Shown piece by piece: positions 36,410-45,571 of a DNA stretch of 64,000 nt; within the stretch, counting starts at the first letter, position 1; each line of letters opens with the position of its first letter. The position numbers and the translations under genes are program-made. Source of the DNA: Bacillus sp. HSf4 (GTDB lineage Bacteria > Bacillota > Bacilli > Bacillales > Bacillaceae); contig NZ_CP120679.1 in the NCBI RefSeq assembly GCF_029537375.1, forward strand, positions 3,329,501-3,393,500. The letters are read 5' to 3'. The notes under the pieces were generated by a model that was not told the origin of the DNA, did not search any database, and saw only the letters and a list, made by a program, of their open reading frames with translations.

Positions 36410-36808
36410 CTACTCTTTTAGCGTCGAGCGTTCAAATATATCATCTTGAATATAAATCGTTTCCTTCTCCACCGCATCCTTCGACACCAAAATCAGTCCG
36501 AGCGGCGTATCCGTCTCATGATCAGATACGATCGAAAATGGGACTCCATGCTTGTTCGCCTCCTTGATGTAGGCCGAAAAGCGGGAGTAGTCGATCTCAC
36601 CGTTTAATAGCAGCTCGGCATCGGCATGTGCCCCGATCGCTTCAATCACCTCGTTGTATGCTTTCTGGCGGAGCACTTGTCCCTTTGTCAGGGCGATCAG
36701 CACCCTTTCTCTCAGCGAACCTAAAAACAGCCGGCGTTCATCCGGTTTTGTCTCGCGTGGTCCGTGCATCCCCTGCTGTAAATATAGATCCATTGATTGA
36801 TCGCTCAC
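36410..36808 (-). CDS. yueI: DUF1694 protein YueI
   Basis: A 132-residue cytosolic protein of the YueI family, recognised by DLYLQQGMHGPRETKPDERR near the start and LFLGSLRERVLIALTKGQV. GTG 36808 lies 7 bases after GGAGGG and gives the family length. It follows yueH in the same direction, 88 bases downstream. Function unknown. Confidence 0.88.
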   Translation of the reverse strand: MSDQSMDLYLQQGMHGPRETKPDERRLFLGSLRERVLIALTKGQVLRQKAYNEVIEAIGAHADAELLLNGEIDYSRFSAYIKEANKHGVPFSIVSDHETDTPLGLILVSKDAVEKETIYIQDDIFERSTLKE

Positions 36809-36896
36809 ATTCAGACCCTCCAGTTTTATCATTGCTTACACATTTGCGGCTGCTTTTTATCAGTATGCCTTGAAACGAAAGAGCATAAACTGAAGG

Positions 36897-37145
36897 CTAC
36901 ATTTCCGTCACCCAATGCGCGATTTTTTGGGAAAGCTCTTCAGCGGCCTCTTTTTCTGCGATGTTGGCCAAGGAAGCATTCAGTTTTTGAATGAGTTCCG
37001 CCTTTTCTTCTTCATATGAGATCAGCGTGCTCCATTCCAATTGCGGCACTGCCACAAGCGTATGAAACTGCTGTTTGTTTTCATGAAGATATACATCTGT
37101 GATCATTTCTTTTTGATTGATGATGTTGGCTTTCCTTATTTTCAA
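36897..37145 (-). CDS. yueH: Small conserved protein YueH
   Basis: An 82-residue protein starting at TTG 37145 (MKIRKANIINQKEMITDVYL) with VAVPQLEWSTLISYEEEK in the middle and a helical C-terminus. It matches YueH. An AGGTG site lies 8 bases upstream; the 12 codons before it include this site and are not coding. Function unknown. Confidence 0.86.
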   Translation of the reverse strand: MKIRKANIINQKEMITDVYLHENKQQFHTLVAVPQLEWSTLISYEEEKAELIQKLNASLANIAEKEAAEELSQKIAHWVTEM

Positions 37146-37198
37146 CTCTCTTTCACCTGCCCTACCCATCTTTTTTCCCATTATACTATAAAAAACAA

Positions 37199-37221
37199 AC
37201 AGCCTCTTTAAAAGAGGCTGT
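37199..37221 (-). terminator. Terminator of yueG
   Basis: A perfect 10-bp stem (ACAGCCTCTT / AAGAGGCTGT) abuts the yueG stop and is followed on the minus strand by a T-rich stretch. Confidence 0.87.
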
Positions 37222-37442
37222 CAGCCGTTAAAGCCTTGTATTCCATCCAAGACATCGGCATCTGTCAGGACCGTATTGCTGATTCCGCTATGAACCACGC
37301 TGTAATCGCCTGTTGAAAAAGAACCCGCCCCTCCTCCGGAAAAATCCGTCGATTTCGGGGAAATCGCAAACACATCTCCAAAAAAGGCTGCACTGTCGTC
37401 AGCGAGTGTCCTGATCAAAACCGGACCAACGATTGCTGGCAT
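37221..37442 (-). CDS. yueG: GerPA/GerPF-like spore germination protein YueG
   Basis: A 73-residue protein of the GerPF family (PAIVGPVLIRTLADDSAAFFGD at the N-terminus). These small glycine/serine-rich proteins sit in the inner spore coat and help germinants reach their receptors. ATG 37442 follows GGAGGTG. It is probably expressed in the mother cell. The larger open frame across this place is a shadow of yueF. Confidence 0.87.
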   Translation of the reverse strand: MPAIVGPVLIRTLADDSAAFFGDVFAISPKSTDFSGGGAGSFSTGDYSVVHSGISNTVLTDADVLDGIQGFNG

Positions 37443-37498
37443 CTTCACACCTCCGCCCACCATTTTATTTGCATGATATGTGAAAGCGGAAAAAACGT

Positions 37499-38602
37499 TC
37501 AAGTACGTTCGGCCGATTCTTTTTTGGAGCGCTGCCGCAAACGGACAAGCCTGATGATATTGAGTGTAAAAGCCTTCAGCAAAGCATAGGCAGGCACCGC
37601 GACAATCATGCCGAGAATCCCCCCGAAGCTGCCGGCGCCGATCAATAAGAGAATGATGGTCAACGGATGCGTGTTCAGGCGCTTTCCGATAATAAGCGGA
37701 GAGAGCAGATTGCCGTCCGTCTGCTGGACGACGACAACGATAATCAGCGCGATGATCGCTTTTGTCGTCGAATCGAGAAACGCGATGATCACAGCCGGGG
37801 TCGCGCCGAGAAACGGGCCGACATAGGGAATAATGTTTGTCACCGCAATAATCAGACCGAGAATAAGCGCATACTTCACTCCGGCGATCCAAAAGCCGAT
37901 AAAACAAGCCGTTCCGACAAAAAGGCAGACGATCAGCTGGCCTTGAATATACGCCGCAAGCGTATCATACAGATCTTTAAAAATCTTCAGCCCTTCATTT
38001 TTGTAATTGGCCGGGAGAATTTTGACCGCCAGATTCGGAAAACGATGACCGTCTTTCAGCATGTAGAACAAGATGAACGGCACGGTCACGGCGGTTAGCG
38101 CGATATTGGTGACAAAGCCAAATACAGATGTCAGGCTGCCCGTAATATTTTCAGGAAGACTTGTCAGAAACTCTCCGATCGAGTTTTCGATTTTTGCAAC
38201 CGACACGAAATCCTGATTCATCATCCAAGTGAACCATTGGGAAGTGGATAATTGCTTAATAAAAACCTGTATCTGCTTCACATATCCAGGGATGCTGCTG
38301 AATAGGTCGCTCACCTGTTTTGTAAAAATCGGCCCGACAGATGATAAAACAAAGCCGATGAAAGCCAAAAACGCCAAATAGATCAGCAAAATGGACAGCG
38401 TTCTCGGCAGCTTTTTCTCGAGAAACCGTACGATCGGGTTAAATATAAAATACAAAATGCCCGCGATTAAAATCGGGGTAAATAATGTTGACGCAAATAT
38501 GATAATCGGCTGGAAAAGAAAAGTCACCTTCGTCGACACATAAATAATCAGCAGAATCAATAATATCTGCACGGTCCAAAAATGGGTTTTTGATTTAAAC
38601 AA
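37499..38602 (-). CDS. yueF: AI-2E/PerM-family membrane transporter YueF
   Basis: A 367-residue membrane protein with about eight helices arranged as an N-terminal pair, a long soluble middle part (residues 80-150) and a C-terminal bundle. The bundle contains TNIIPYVGPFLGATPAVIIA near residue 262, the family signature. PerM-type proteins export small molecules or ions; the substrate is unknown. TTG start after GGGAGG. Confidence 0.9.
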   Translation of the reverse strand: MFKSKTHFWTVQILLILLIIYVSTKVTFLFQPIIIFASTLFTPILIAGILYFIFNPIVRFLEKKLPRTLSILLIYLAFLAFIGFVLSSVGPIFTKQVSDLFSSIPGYVKQIQVFIKQLSTSQWFTWMMNQDFVSVAKIENSIGEFLTSLPENITGSLTSVFGFVTNIALTAVTVPFILFYMLKDGHRFPNLAVKILPANYKNEGLKIFKDLYDTLAAYIQGQLIVCLFVGTACFIGFWIAGVKYALILGLIIAVTNIIPYVGPFLGATPAVIIAFLDSTTKAIIALIIVVVVQQTDGNLLSPLIIGKRLNTHPLTIILLLIGAGSFGGILGMIVAVPAYALLKAFTLNIIRLVRLRQRSKKESAERT

Positions 38603-38743
38603 GCTTTGTTTCCTCCCGGTTTATTCATTACTCTAAAAAGTACTATTGACACCATCGTCTGTCAACTGTTTTCATCCTTCAATACGGACAAACAGGAAAA
38701 AGAGTTTCATCTAAAGGAAAGAAAGACCAAATAAAACAATGGG

Positions 38744-38765
38744 AAGACCGGCGGCATCCGGTCTT
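38744..38765 (+). terminator. Orphan terminator-like hairpin
   Basis: A perfect 8-bp stem (AAGACCGG / CCGGTCTT) followed by CTTTAAAT. No plus-strand gene ends nearby, so it may be a remnant of a lost gene or part of a leader. Confidence 0.55.
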
Positions 38766-38847
38766 CTTTAAATATGCCTGCTATTTTCGAAAATTTTCTA
38801 AATTTTTTTCACCCGCTGGGAATAAAGTGCACTTCAAGAAAATATTA

Positions 38848-38861
38848 TGAAAGCGTTTACA
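38848..38861 (+). promoter_or_regulatory. CcpA cre site upstream of the lipase gene
   Basis: TGAAAGCGTTTACA matches the cre consensus TGWAANCGNTNWCA at every fixed position and lies 23 bases before the lipase ATG. It overlaps the likely -10/start region (TATTAT at 38843-38848), implying catabolite repression. Confidence 0.75.
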
Positions 38862-38884
38862 ATAAAACATGAGGTGAACACTTT

Positions 38885-40339
38885 ATGAAAAAAATGGCGC
38901 TGGTGCTGCTTGTTCTATTGTTTTTGTTTCCTCTCGGCTCACATGCTGGAGGCTTTAAAGGCGGAGGAGGCAATCCTGGTTACTGGTTTACAGGCGATCC
39001 TGTTGAAAAGCCCGATCCGGCAAAACCGCCGCTTGTTTTCGTCCACGGCTTAAACGGCTCGTCCGCTGCCTGGTTTGATGAAAACGACATGGCGGAACAG
39101 GCTTGGAAAAGCGGTTATGAAACGGCTTTTATCGATCTCCATCCCGATAAAGACATGGATGATAACGGGGCCCTCCTCGCTGCCAAGCTCCGCGAGATGT
39201 ATGATCATTTCGGCAGGAAAGTGATTCTCATATCCTACAGCAAAGGCGGGATTGACAGCCAGTCCGCCCTGATCCGCCATGATGCTTACCGCTATGTCGA
39301 ACACGTCATCACACTCGGGACTCCCCACTACGGTTCACAGCTTGCCGACCTTGCATACAGCAGCTGGGCCGGATGGCTCGCGGACATTTTAGGCCAGCAA
39401 AATGATGCGGTCTATTCTTTGCAAACCGGGTATATGAAAGCATTCCGCGAGCAGATCGACAGCCATCCCAACAGACAGAAAACCGAGTATTTTACACTCG
39501 CCGGCAATAAAATCGGCGGATTTGGGAGCGTCTTGTTTTTCGGAGGCATTTATTTAAACATGTTTGGCGCAAATGACGGGGCCGTCGTTGAAAAAAATGC
39601 CCGGCTTCCATATGCCGTCAATCTCGACACCGGCAGCTGGGATCATTTCTCCATCATTAAAGGAAGCGAGACGTTCCCTGTATTAAAGTCTTTATTGGGA
39701 ACTGATGAAAACATGCAAATGAACAAGCTGACAAAAGAAAATAGGTCCTATCCTTATATAAGAGGCGGGGTGAATGAGGGCCTTACAGAAGAAGAATTTG
39801 CGGTGGAGAAAGGGGTAGAAGAAATAACCATTCACTGGCTGAGCAATCATTCCTCGGGAAATATCAAACTGACAGATCCTCATGGCAAAGCGACGAAAGA
39901 TTTTTCCCTTTCCAAAACAGCAGATGTGTTTGCGGGCGGATATGCTCACTCCGCTGTCATCAAAAATCCGGCCTCTGGCAAGTGGAAAATAACGTCTTCC
40001 GTCAAACAGAAAGAAGCTTTTTTATTCGTCGTCACCTTTGACTCCCCTCTTGATCAGCAAATTGAAAAGGAATTTAAGGCACAAGGGTCAAGTCTTGCAA
40101 ATGTGAAAACGGCCGTCCGCTCAATCCGTTATCAAAATGGAAAGCAAGTGGAGAAAAAAGAGCTCCGCTCCGCTTCACTCCATGCCTTGCAGCACGTTCA
40201 AAAAGCGGGGATGTATTCCGTCACGATCGATGTTTCCGGTCAAACAGCTGACCGCGTGCCGTTTAACAGAACGATCATCCGTTCCGTCTATGTAAATGAC
40301 AAAGGGGAAAGGTTTGAATATAACCCTTTGTCAGATTAA
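38885..40339 (+). CDS. Secreted esterase/lipase (alpha/beta-hydrolase)
   Basis: A 484-residue exported protein. A signal peptide (residues 1-21, cleavage after SHA) precedes an alpha/beta-hydrolase domain with oxyanion VFVHGLNGSS (51-60). The nucleophile S119 lies in an altered lipase box SYSKG, with D231 in FGANDG and H254 in WDHFS as likely triad partners. The C-terminal 200 residues look like beta-rich accessory domains. GAGGTG ribosome site; a CcpA cre site lies just upstream. No counterpart at this place in B. subtilis 168 to my knowledge. Its TAA overlaps the convergent yueE stop. Confidence 0.85.
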   Translation: MKKMALVLLVLLFLFPLGSHAGGFKGGGGNPGYWFTGDPVEKPDPAKPPLVFVHGLNGSSAAWFDENDMAEQAWKSGYETAFIDLHPDKDMDDNGALLAAKLREMYDHFGRKVILISYSKGGIDSQSALIRHDAYRYVEHVITLGTPHYGSQLADLAYSSWAGWLADILGQQNDAVYSLQTGYMKAFREQIDSHPNRQKTEYFTLAGNKIGGFGSVLFFGGIYLNMFGANDGAVVEKNARLPYAVNLDTGSWDHFSIIKGSETFPVLKSLLGTDENMQMNKLTKENRSYPYIRGGVNEGLTEEEFAVEKGVEEITIHWLSNHSSGNIKLTDPHGKATKDFSLSKTADVFAGGYAHSAVIKNPASGKWKITSSVKQKEAFLFVVTFDSPLDQQIEKEFKAQGSSLANVKTAVRSIRYQNGKQVEKKELRSASLHALQHVQKAGMYSVTIDVSGQTADRVPFNRTIIRSVYVNDKGERFEYNPLSD

Positions 40340-40866
40340 ACCGTTTCTTTCATGGGTAAACGCGCTTGATCCACCATCCGATCAAGCTGCTTGATTTTTT
40401 CGATCGCAAGCTTATGGTCGATTTTGCGGTAGTGGTGATTGCCGCCCGGCTCTTCATCGAGTTCATCCGCTTTTTTGACAATCTGCTGCAGCGTGTTTTT
40501 GTCCAGATCGCCTTCAGGCAAGTATGAATCGGTATGAAGGAGAATGGCCAAAGCGATCTCTTTTGCGGCTTTCGGGTCCTCGCCGAGCCGGATCAGAAGC
40601 TTGTGGGCCCGCTCAGCTCCTTTAATGGCATGAATATCATTTTGTTTGTATTTTTCATAGTCCCACTCCCCGTCCGTATACCATTCATAATGGCCGATAT
40701 CGTGGAGCAATGCCGATTTTGTCGCAAGATCGGGGTCTATTCCCGTTTTTACCGCCAGACGATATGCGTGGAAAGCACAGGCAACGGCATGGGCGACGCC
40801 TGAACGAGTCAAATATTTTTGTGCAATGGGATGGGTGAATACATCCATTAATGTTACGTTTCTCAT
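40336..40866 (-). CDS. yueE: HD-domain phosphohydrolase YueE
   Basis: A 176-residue HD-superfamily metal hydrolase. Metal-binding residues are visible in SALLHDIGHYEWY near residue 54, in AIKGAERAH and in AILLHTDSYLPEGD. The product matches YueE. ATG 40866 follows AAAGGAGGGG; the 33 open codons before it are not coding. The 3' end overlaps the convergent lipase gene by 4 bases with no terminator between them. Confidence 0.87.
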   Translation of the reverse strand: MRNVTLMDVFTHPIAQKYLTRSGVAHAVACAFHAYRLAVKTGIDPDLATKSALLHDIGHYEWYTDGEWDYEKYKQNDIHAIKGAERAHKLLIRLGEDPKAAKEIALAILLHTDSYLPEGDLDKNTLQQIVKKADELDEEPGGNHHYRKIDHKLAIEKIKQLDRMVDQARLPMKETV

Positions 40867-41067
40867 GTAAACCCCTCCTTTATATATTTTTAGAATCCTA
40901 ACATATTTTCGCGCAAATCTCAATTGATCTGGCACATCATTTTTCATCATGACCGCTTTTATCATTCACAGACAAAACACATTGTCATCGAATGATTACA
41001 CCCCACACAAAGAAATGTGGGCAGCCCTTCTTAAAGAACACTAAAGCCTGAGGGCGAAAATAAAAAA

Positions 41068-41096
41068 ACAAGCACAATATATCTCACTGTGCTTGT
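41068..41096 (-). terminator. Terminator of yueD
   Basis: Stem ACAAGCACA / TGTGCTTGT lies just after the yueD stop, with a T-run on the minus strand. Confidence 0.87.
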
Positions 41097-41105
41097 TTTT
41101 GCCTT

Positions 41106-41837
41106 TCACAAAAATTCTTTGATGTCGTACACTCTGCCGGTTTCAAACTCCGTCTCAAGCAGATCAAGAAGCATTCCGGCAACAAAGGCAGTGCTTCTCA
41201 GGCTGCCCTTTGTTTGATAGTTTTTAAACCGCTCAATCTCATGGAAGTCTTTTTTGGATGATGAGCGAATGACCTCTTGCATGCCGGTATCCATGACTCC
41301 CGGAGAAAACGAAATCATCCGCACAGGATATTCCTCGTCCTCCTGTTCAAAGGCGAATGTTTCAGTGAACATATCAAGCCCGGCTTTTGAGCTGCAATAG
41401 GCGCTCCAGCCTTTGTAAGGGTTTTTGGCTGCACCGGACGAAATATTGACGATCGTTTTTTCGCCATTAAATGGAGCGAGCCACTTTGTAAACTGCTGGC
41501 TGAGGATAACCGGAGCAAGCAGATTCAGGTTATAGTGCCGGCTCAGTTCCTCCCGCCCGGCCTCGCCTGCGCGCTTGATCGGCGTCACCATGCCGGCGTT
41601 ATTGACCAGTGTGATCGAAGCCAACTCGTCGATTTGCACAGAATCAGTCAATTGCTGAAACCACTTCTCTGTTTCCGCCGGATTTGTCAGATCAGCCTCA
41701 TGCTGAATCAGTCTGTCATGGCAAATATCGGACTTGGTCCTGGAGACGGTGTGCACCAAATGGCCGTTTTCCAAAAAACCGTTGGCAATCGCTGCGCCGA
41801 GGCCTTTTGACGCTCCTGTGACAATGGATAAATGCAT
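41106..41837 (-). CDS. yueD: Short-chain dehydrogenase YueD (benzil reductase)
   Basis: A 243-residue short-chain dehydrogenase/reductase. The nucleotide-binding glycines are in VTGASKGLGAAIA near residue 6, NNAG follows near residue 79, and the catalytic Ser-Tyr-Lys is in NISSG...SAYCSSKAG. B. subtilis YueD reduces benzil to (S)-benzoin with NADPH; the natural substrate is unknown. ATG 41837 follows AAGGAGG. The gene is downstream of the T7SS operon in the same direction, 88 bases from yueC. Confidence 0.92.
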   Translation of the reverse strand: MHLSIVTGASKGLGAAIANGFLENGHLVHTVSRTKSDICHDRLIQHEADLTNPAETEKWFQQLTDSVQIDELASITLVNNAGMVTPIKRAGEAGREELSRHYNLNLLAPVILSQQFTKWLAPFNGEKTIVNISSGAAKNPYKGWSAYCSSKAGLDMFTETFAFEQEDEEYPVRMISFSPGVMDTGMQEVIRSSSKKDFHEIERFKNYQTKGSLRSTAFVAGMLLDLLETEFETGRVYDIKEFL

Positions 41838-41925
41838 CTGAATTCCCTCCTTATCCATCATTGTACTGATTCGTCGGCAGGCTTCTCAAGTGCTTCCGCG
41901 GTTTGTCTCGGAAGAAAGGCAGCCC

Positions 41926-42423
41926 CTATTTCTTCTGCTGGCCGCTGACAACTCTCGGAATCAAGAAGAACAGGCCCGCAATACAGAGAAGGATCAGGAC
42001 TCCATACAAGATAGGGAGGAAGATGGATTGCTTGTCTTCTGCCATGTCATCTTCCTGTTTGCCTAATGATGGCTCCGCTGAAAATGACAGATTGAGCTCT
42101 TTCAGCTTTGAGGCGACGGAATTGCTTTTATTTGTGAAGCTTCCCGATAGACCTTTCAGCTGTTCGAGGGGACCGTCTTTTTTCTTGTCCGAAAATGAGA
42201 ATTCCTTCAGCTCTTCCGGTATCGGTATATCTTCTTTGTATACAGCATCGTCTTCCTGCAGGTAGTCCGTTTCGATTTTGACATCCTGCTTTTCATACTC
42301 GTTTGGCTTGACGTCGACTTCATCGGTTTCATCCGCTTTCACAAGCGGTGTGAAAAGAAAGAAGGAGAGCATGACAGCCATGATCCCCTTCTTTCCCCAT
42401 CTCGCATTACGCATCAATGTCAT
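41926..42423 (-). CDS. yueC: Type VIIb secretion membrane protein YueC (EssA)
   Basis: A 165-residue EssA-family protein with an N-terminal hydrophobic signal/anchor (AVMLSFFLFTPLVKA), an acidic external domain and a C-terminal helix (FLPILYGVLILLCIAGLFFLIP). It is part of the T7SS membrane complex. ATG 42423 overlaps the end of yueB by 17 bases and has a GGAGG site; a second ATG is three codons further. The much longer open frame is a shadow of yueB. Last gene of the operon. Confidence 0.88.
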   Translation of the reverse strand: MTLMRNARWGKKGIMAVMLSFFLFTPLVKADETDEVDVKPNEYEKQDVKIETDYLQEDDAVYKEDIPIPEELKEFSFSDKKKDGPLEQLKGLSGSFTNKSNSVASKLKELNLSFSAEPSLGKQEDDMAEDKQSIFLPILYGVLILLCIAGLFFLIPRVVSGQQKK

Positions 42424-45400
42424 TCTCGCTTTCCTCCGTTTTTGATTTTGCAAAATCGACAATAAACGGAACGGCCAATGCGATGATTGCGATAAGAACC
42501 AATGCTCCCATTCCGAGTGCGAACATATCGCCTGTTCCATACTGAATGGACATATATACGGTTGACACCGGATTCTCGAAGCTGAAATTCGGCATGGCCA
42601 AATCAAGCAGCGGAGCAATGTAGAACAAAATCATGAAAGCTGTTGCCGCGCCTCCGGCAATGGAGCCAAGCATGAATGCCGAACGGATGACGGCGGAGCT
42701 TGCGACAAGCAGCATGATCGTAAAGGCCGACCACATCAAGGCCTGGTCATCTGCCAGAGAGTAGATGTTCAAGCCGAACAGGCTGATCATCAATCCGACA
42801 ATGATATTCAGTATTCCAAACAGCGCGCCTCTGACGAGAAGCGGAGCGTTTTGGTAGTGGTGGCTGAAGTATCCGATCAACAAACTTGAGATCATGACAA
42901 TGACGAGAATGACAACCGGCGGTACGTTTTGCGCTTTTGATTCAGGAACATCCCCGCTGATTTTCACAGGACTCGCCAGATGATCGTATACATATCCGTC
43001 ATTTCCTCCAAAAGCATTGCCGAGGATGCTGTACACATCGCCGCGGACGAGCTTTGTCGTATTGACGTTCTGACCCCAGTTTGAATTCAGGGTATCCGCT
43101 TTTTGCTGAACATCGTTTACACTTTCCGTAATATTGTTGGTGTACTCGATGACGCCTGATTGCGTTTCTGACAAGGAACCAAGCATATCTGACAGCTGCA
43201 GAATGTCATTTCCAAGCGTATCCTGCATGCTGATCACCATGGAGCCGTCTGTCGCATCTCCTTCAAAGACCGCCGTTCCGGCACCCACCGGATTGCTGAG
43301 CTGTTCAGAGACGGCATTTGCTCTCTCTGAGATTGTGCTAAGCTCATTCAGCGTTTCCGTCTGCTTTTCATCAATGAATTCTCCGTAGGTTGTTACAAAA
43401 TCGGACATGCCTTCTGTGTAATCTTGAATGTCCTCATTTGATAACAGCATGTTGTTTTTAAGGTTTTCCCATTTTTCCGCTTCGGTTTCACCGACTTTAA
43501 GGACTGTATTGAGACCGTCTTGCGTCCCGGAGATGACGCTTTCCTTAGTTGAATAATTGACCGAACCGAAAAATGTTGTTTCATAATTTGATAGTAACTT
43601 ATAGTAATTGAGCAGTTGATCGACATCTCTCGTACGTATGTTAGATTCAAAAGCTTTTTTTAAGGTGCTATCTTCCGGAAGATTTTCTGATACTCTCGCT
43701 TCTATATTTTGAATTTTCTTATAGATAGCATCAAAATCTTCTGTTCGTTTATTGTTGAGATCTGTAATCTTATCGTTCAGATCCACTATTTCTTTCTTTA
43801 AATCGTCAATGTTTTCATTTAGCTTTGTAATTTCCCCACTCAAGGTTTCAAGCTTCTTTTTCAGCTCTTCATTATGAGTGTCCTGTTTTGCACGAAGGTC
43901 TTCTTCCACCTTTTCAAGCCGGGCAGCAGCTTCATTCAGCTGCTCTTTTAATTTGGCAACCTCGTCATCCGATCCTTCTGAAGGCTGCTCATTTCCAGGG
44001 TTCTGGGTATCTCCGTCTTCACCTGTTGCTTGATCATTTGTCGGATCTTCAGGATTTGATGTGTCTTGCTGTCCGTTTTCTCCAGTGTCGGCTGCCGGTT
44101 CTTGATTCTGATCAGGAGTCGTGTTCTCGGCAGCGGGATTTTCACTCTGATCAGGAGTCGGTTCTTCTGTTGAAGGGTCTCCACTCTGATCAGGAGCCGG
44201 TTCTTCGGAAGTCGGATCTTCGCTCGGGTTCGGAGTTGGTTCTTCAGGAGTTGGTTCCGTACCTCCACCATCGTTATCAGAAGAATCTTTTAACCCGTCC
44301 GATAATTCTTTCAGTTCAGCCGCAATGCTCTTCAATTCATCTTGCTGTTCTTGAAGATTGATTTCTAGATTGTTCGGCTGTTCTTCATCATCTTGATTAT
44401 TATCCTGATCATTTTTATCCTCATCACCCGGGTCCGTGCCGTTTTGTGAATCATCTTCAGAGCCTTTCGATAGATCAGACCGTAATACAATTAAGTCAGG
44501 CTCAAGCTTACTCAAATTCGCTTTTCTTGTTTCAGCCTGATAGTTATCTATCAACTTATTTTGGATCGAATTAATCCCATTCAGTTGGATTGAAATCTGA
44601 TCCTCCCGCGTTTTTTGCAGGTTTTCAAGAGAGGTAGAAGTCAAGCTAAACTGGTTTTGCAAACCGCTGAGCGACATTGCCATACCGTTCATTTGTTCGC
44701 TGAAGCGGCTTTGGGCGCTGGCTTGCTTTTCTTTGATGGATGTCAGGCCGTCTTGAATTTGTTCTTCACTGTCCGCCTGGGCTGATTGAAGCAGCTCTGA
44801 CTGCTTTTCCTGGTACTCTTTATACTGATTGACATTGTCAACAAAGCTGTCCAGCTGCTTTTTCGTTTCTTCAACGCTTGCGTTGCGTTCTTTTGATGTG
44901 CCGTGTGTTTCATTGATCGACTCCTTGAGGCTTTCGATCATCTCTTTTTGTCTGTTCACCTCGCCCGCTAAGTCATTGGAGCTCGGCTTATAAAAGTTGT
45001 ACATGGCGTTTTGGAATTCCGACTCTTTGTTGACGATGCTGTCGAATTCTTTTCTGACCTTTTTGACCTCCTGTTTGACAAGCCCCCAATACAGAGTCGT
45101 CATTTTCTTGCTCACCGTTTTTTGGGCGTCCTGAAGCTCACGCTGGACTTTTTCCTTGTTGACGGCGTCAAGCTGGCCCTGAATTTTAAATTCCAACTCC
45201 GCTTTTTGCGGACGTTTATGATTATAGCTTAAAATGTTTTGCGAAAAATCGGACGGGATGTAGACAATCGCATCGTATTGCTTTTCCGCAAGTCCGCTTT
45301 CGGCGGCGCTTCGGCTGACGACCGTCCATTTGTAGTCCGGACGTTCAGCCAAAAACGCCGATATTTGGTTTCCAAATAACGTATCTTCATCAACGGTTCC

Positions 45401-45571
45401 GTCCTCTTTCAAGACGCCGGTATCCTCATTGACAACGGCGATTTCCCTTGTCGCGCTCGAAACCTTTTTCGTCGGATTCTCGCCGATGAAATGAAAGAAT
45501 AAGACGGGCAGAAGGATGATGATGACCATCGCGCTGATGATTTTCAGAGTGCTTTTTTGTTGTTCCGTCAT
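42407..45571 (-). CDS. yueB: Type VIIb secretion protein YueB (EsaA), SPP1 phage receptor
   Basis: A 1054-residue EsaA/YhgE-type protein. One helix (near residues 13-32) is followed by an extracellular region of roughly 800 residues rich in coiled coil, then about five to six C-terminal helices (from VVILVIVMISSLLIGYF). In B. subtilis YueB is needed for T7 secretion and is the receptor of phage SPP1. A Pro/Glu/Asp-rich segment in the middle contains four 13-residue tandem repeats. Starts in an ATGA overlap with yukBA. Confidence 0.93.
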   Translation of the reverse strand: MTEQQKSTLKIISAMVIIILLPVLFFHFIGENPTKKVSSATREIAVVNEDTGVLKEDGTVDEDTLFGNQISAFLAERPDYKWTVVSRSAAESGLAEKQYDAIVYIPSDFSQNILSYNHKRPQKAELEFKIQGQLDAVNKEKVQRELQDAQKTVSKKMTTLYWGLVKQEVKKVRKEFDSIVNKESEFQNAMYNFYKPSSNDLAGEVNRQKEMIESLKESINETHGTSKERNASVEETKKQLDSFVDNVNQYKEYQEKQSELLQSAQADSEEQIQDGLTSIKEKQASAQSRFSEQMNGMAMSLSGLQNQFSLTSTSLENLQKTREDQISIQLNGINSIQNKLIDNYQAETRKANLSKLEPDLIVLRSDLSKGSEDDSQNGTDPGDEDKNDQDNNQDDEEQPNNLEINLQEQQDELKSIAAELKELSDGLKDSSDNDGGGTEPTPEEPTPNPSEDPTSEEPAPDQSGDPSTEEPTPDQSENPAAENTTPDQNQEPAADTGENGQQDTSNPEDPTNDQATGEDGDTQNPGNEQPSEGSDDEVAKLKEQLNEAAARLEKVEEDLRAKQDTHNEELKKKLETLSGEITKLNENIDDLKKEIVDLNDKITDLNNKRTEDFDAIYKKIQNIEARVSENLPEDSTLKKAFESNIRTRDVDQLLNYYKLLSNYETTFFGSVNYSTKESVISGTQDGLNTVLKVGETEAEKWENLKNNMLLSNEDIQDYTEGMSDFVTTYGEFIDEKQTETLNELSTISERANAVSEQLSNPVGAGTAVFEGDATDGSMVISMQDTLGNDILQLSDMLGSLSETQSGVIEYTNNITESVNDVQQKADTLNSNWGQNVNTTKLVRGDVYSILGNAFGGNDGYVYDHLASPVKISGDVPESKAQNVPPVVILVIVMISSLLIGYFSHHYQNAPLLVRGALFGILNIIVGLMISLFGLNIYSLADDQALMWSAFTIMLLVASSAVIRSAFMLGSIAGGAATAFMILFYIAPLLDLAMPNFSFENPVSTVYMSIQYGTGDMFALGMGALVLIAIIALAVPFIVDFAKSKTEESENDIDA
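44090..44245 (-). repeat. Four 39-bp tandem repeats inside yueB
   Basis: Units at 44207-44245, 44168-44206, 44129-44167 and 44090-44128 encode EEPTPNPSEDPTS, EEPAPDQSGDPST, EEPTPDQSENPAA and ENTTPDQNQEPAA. The periodicity is exact (39 bases) and falls in the extracellular stalk, so unit number may vary between strains. Confidence 0.85.

Larger units (their letters stand above)
38603..38884. other. Intergenic region between yueF and the lipase gene
   Basis: 282 bases with no gene. It contains the divergent promoters, a plus-strand terminator-like hairpin (38744-38765) with no gene in front of it, and the cre site of the lipase gene. Confidence 0.5.

Noticed and set aside
37221..37907. 228-codon minus-strand frame ending with YueG
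   Set aside because: Only the last 73 codons are conserved YueG; the upstream part is a shadow of yueF in another frame.
41002..41021. CCCACA/TGTGGG hairpin between yueE and yueD
   Set aside because: Short stem with no T-run; not convincing as a terminator or operator.
42424..42618. N-terminal extension of YueC
   Set aside because: It overlaps the yueB coding sequence in a different frame, and the signal/anchor starts at ATG 42423.
43948..44361. Repetitive frames on both strands over the yueB repeat region
   Set aside because: They are out-of-frame readings of the 39-bp repeats inside yueB, with no start signals of their own.
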